A stretch of DNA of 6,553 nucleotides from the NCBI GenBank assembly GCA_934322085.1, contig CAKRGF010000050.1:1-6553 (forward strand), in the 5' to 3' direction. Below the pieces are notes generated by a model. That model saw only the letters and a list, made by a program, of their open reading frames with translations, was not told the origin of the DNA and searched no databases. This stretch comes from an uncultured Eubacterium sp. GTDB taxonomy: Bacteria; Bacillota; Clostridia; Lachnospirales; Lachnospiraceae. Below are positions 5,453 through 6,553 of the stretch, one piece after another. Position numbers and translations under genes: made by a program. Position 1 is the stretch's first letter; each line of letters starts with the position of its first letter.

Positions 5453-6322
5453 ATGAGTCAAGGGGCAGATATTGCATTCCCACATCTGGGAATTACAATT
5501 GGACATTTGCCAAAGGGAATTACCATCGGTGGATTCACGATTGCTTTTTATGGCATTATCATTGCCTGTGGGATGCTTGCCGGACTTTTGCTGGCGAGGT
5601 GGCAGGCAAAGAGAACCGGGCAGGAGCCGGATGTTTACTCCGATTATGCGATTTGGGGAATCATCTTTGCGATTATCGGCGCACGTTTATATTATGTGGC
5701 GTTTAGCTGGGATGCTTATAAGAACAATCTATTGCAGATTTTTAACACACGAGGTGGTGGACTTGCGATTTATGGTGGTGTAATTGCTGCTGTAGTTACT
5801 GCAATTGTCTATTGTAAAAAGAAAAAATACAATTTCTTTTTGTTTGCCGATACGGCTGTGCCGGGGCTGGTGCTCGGACAGATTATTGGACGGTTTGGAA
5901 ATTTTATGAACCGGGAGGCATTTGGAGAATATACGGATTCGTTGTTTGCCATGCGCTTAAAGGTGAGTGACGTCACGTCGGCAAATATTACTTCTACAAT
6001 GAGAGAACATATTATTGTACAGGATGGCATCCGCTATATCCAGGTGCATCCGACGTTCTTATATGAAGCGGCATGGAATGTGTTAGTGCTGACGGCGATG
6101 CTTTTTTATACGAAGAAAAAGAAATTCAATGGAGAGATTTTTCTCATTTACCTCATCGGATATGGTCTTGGCAGAGCATGGATTGAAGGCCTGCGTACCG
6201 ACCAGTTACAGATTGGAGCAACCGGAATTGCTGTATCACAGGTGCTTTCGGCAGTGCTTGTAGTGGCTGGCGTGGCTGTCTGGATTTATCAGATGAGACG
6301 GTTAAAAAAGAAAGAAAAATAA
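5453..6322 (+). CDS. lgt: Prolipoprotein diacylglyceryl transferase (phosphatidylglycerol:prolipoprotein)
   Basis: Lgt moves a diacylglyceryl group from phosphatidylglycerol to the lipobox cysteine of prolipoproteins, the first step of lipoprotein maturation at the cytoplasmic membrane. The 289-residue sequence has about seven hydrophobic membrane segments, among them FTIAFYGIIIACGMLAGLLLA, YAIWGIIFAIIGARLYYVAF and VSQVLSAVLVVAGVAVWIY. The Lgt signature GRFGNFMNREAFG spans 146-158 (Arg147, Asn150, Gly158 matching E. coli Arg143, Asn146, Gly154). HPTFLYEAAWN follows, and GLGRAWIEGLRTDQL holds Arg241 and Glu245, equivalent to the essential Arg239 and Glu243. The residue aligned with E. coli His103 is Tyr107 in LAIYGGVIAA. 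The ribosome site AAAGAGGGG (5436-5444) is 8 bases before the ATG. It is second in the ychF operon, with a strong terminator 11 bases after its stop. Confidence 0.96.
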   Translation: MSQGADIAFPHLGITIGHLPKGITIGGFTIAFYGIIIACGMLAGLLLARWQAKRTGQEPDVYSDYAIWGIIFAIIGARLYYVAFSWDAYKNNLLQIFNTRGGGLAIYGGVIAAVVTAIVYCKKKKYNFFLFADTAVPGLVLGQIIGRFGNFMNREAFGEYTDSLFAMRLKVSDVTSANITSTMREHIIVQDGIRYIQVHPTFLYEAAWNVLVLTAMLFYTKKKKFNGEIFLIYLIGYGLGRAWIEGLRTDQLQIGATGIAVSQVLSAVLVVAGVAVWIYQMRRLKKKEK

Positions 6323-6333
6323 AAAGACAGGAA

Positions 6334-6383
6334 AAAGGTCCTGTTTATCTACGATATAAAGTAGATAAGCGGGGCCTTTTTTT
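6334..6383 (+). terminator. Strong rho-independent terminator after lgt
   Basis: The arms 6334-6352 and 6361-6379 form a continuous 19-bp stem (three G-U pairs) closed by an 8-base loop GATATAAA. The stem contains GGTCC/GGGCC and runs into seven T (6377-6383). Upstream A-runs mean that minus-strand RNA would also end in T after the stem, so it may work in both directions. It separates the ychF-lgt operon from the next promoter. Confidence 0.93.
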
Positions 6384-6414
6384 CGTGTAAACATGAAAAA
6401 AACTGGAAATAGGC

Positions 6415-6443
6415 TTGCCAATTCCCACTAAGTGGTGTATTAT
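6415..6443 (+). promoter_or_regulatory. Sigma-A promoter of the mraZ (dcw) operon
   Basis: TTGCCA (6415-6420, 5 of 6 matches) and TATTAT (6438-6443, 5 of 6) are 17 bases apart. Transcription should start near 6450, directly before the repeat boxes. The spacer contains the small palindrome CCACT-A-AGTGG (6425-6435), which carries the same AAGTGG core as the downstream boxes. Confidence 0.75.
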
Positions 6444-6450
6444 TAATGTA

Positions 6451-6490
6451 AAAGTGGTGAGAAGTGGAGTAAAGTGTCATGAAGTGGTAA
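6451..6490 (+). promoter_or_regulatory. Array of four MraZ-type boxes at 10-bp period
   Basis: Four consecutive 10-base units begin AAAGTGGTGA, GAAGTGGAGT, AAAGTGTCAT and GAAGTGGTAA; the third has GTGT for GTGG. The exact one-helical-turn spacing, the GTGG core and the position between promoter and start codon match the operators bound by MraZ, the repressor encoded by the first gene of the division and cell-wall cluster. One further copy lies upstream (GTGG from 6432) and one downstream (GTGG from 6505), both slightly out of phase. MraZ autoregulation is established in other bacteria; here it is inferred from the pattern. Confidence 0.8.
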
Positions 6491-6547
6491 ATTTCATACC
6501 TTATGTGGCAGATTCACAAAGCCATGATGGGAAGTTGGTGAAGCACG

Positions 6548-6553
6548 ATGTTT
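6548..6553 (+). CDS. mraZ: First two codons of the probable mraZ gene (3' cut by the window edge)
   Basis: ATG TTT at the very end is preceded at 6 bases by GGTGA (6537-6541), part of the ribosome-binding consensus. MraZ proteins commonly begin Met-Phe, and the boxes just upstream are MraZ-type. Only six bases are visible, so the identity rests wholly on the promoter context and the position after lgt. Confidence 0.5.

Noticed and set aside
5018..5506. 162-codon minus-strand frame across the ychF-lgt junction
   Set aside because: It is antisense to two well-identified genes, with no homology-like motifs and no credible start signal.
6353..6360. The long stem after lgt as a riboswitch or attenuator for the next gene
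   Set aside because: It is followed directly by seven T and then by an independent consensus promoter, so it is simply the operon terminator.

Overview
This looks like a chromosomal segment of a low-GC Gram-positive anaerobe of the Clostridia. A gut Lachnospiraceae relative is my best guess, inferred from AT-rich intergenic DNA, strong AGGAGG-type ribosome binding sites, the protein flavour and the gene order ychF, lgt, then apparently mraZ. No rRNA, tRNA, CRISPR array or complete insertion sequence is visible.

Layout. (1) Positions 3-68 hold the last codons of an unknown plus-strand gene. It is followed by a long hairpin whose pairing works best in minus-strand RNA. (2) Positions 207-3291 hold a divergent pair: a minus-strand AraC-family regulator with an N-terminal cupin sensor, and a plus-strand GH31 alpha-glycosidase. 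Promoter elements for both lie between them, which suggests the regulator controls the glycosidase. No transporter accompanies the pair. Just after the glycosidase is a short secretory-type reading frame broken in a run of six A, possibly the remnant of a lost gene. (3) Positions 3385-4064 hold a compact minus-strand type II toxin-antitoxin operon. It has a Phd/YefM-like antitoxin, a RelE/ParE-like toxin overlapping it by four bases, a consensus sigma-A promoter overlapped by a perfect 12-bp inverted repeat, and a terminator starting inside the toxin stop codon. (4) Positions 4216-6383 hold a housekeeping operon on the plus strand: the ribosome-associated ATPase YchF/OLA1, then prolipoprotein diacylglyceryl transferase Lgt, closed by a 19-bp-stem terminator. 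(5) Positions 6384-6553 hold a consensus promoter followed by four AAGTGG-type boxes exactly 10 bp apart, then an ATG at the very edge. This is the arrangement expected of the mraZ promoter that opens the division and cell-wall (dcw) cluster.

The left two thirds (regulator, glycosidase, gene debris, toxin-antitoxin) look like lineage-specific accessory DNA next to conserved genes. I do not see a wholly new system. The points most worth a second look are the strand-biased hairpin at 99-142, the broken secretory frame and possible downstream remnant flanking the toxin-antitoxin module, the non-standard GH31 nucleophile motif, and the well-resolved regulatory architecture of the toxin-antitoxin and mraZ promoters. 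Four gene starts are placed downstream of the longest open frame because the ribosome binding site decides them (araC-type regulator, GH31, antitoxin, ychF).
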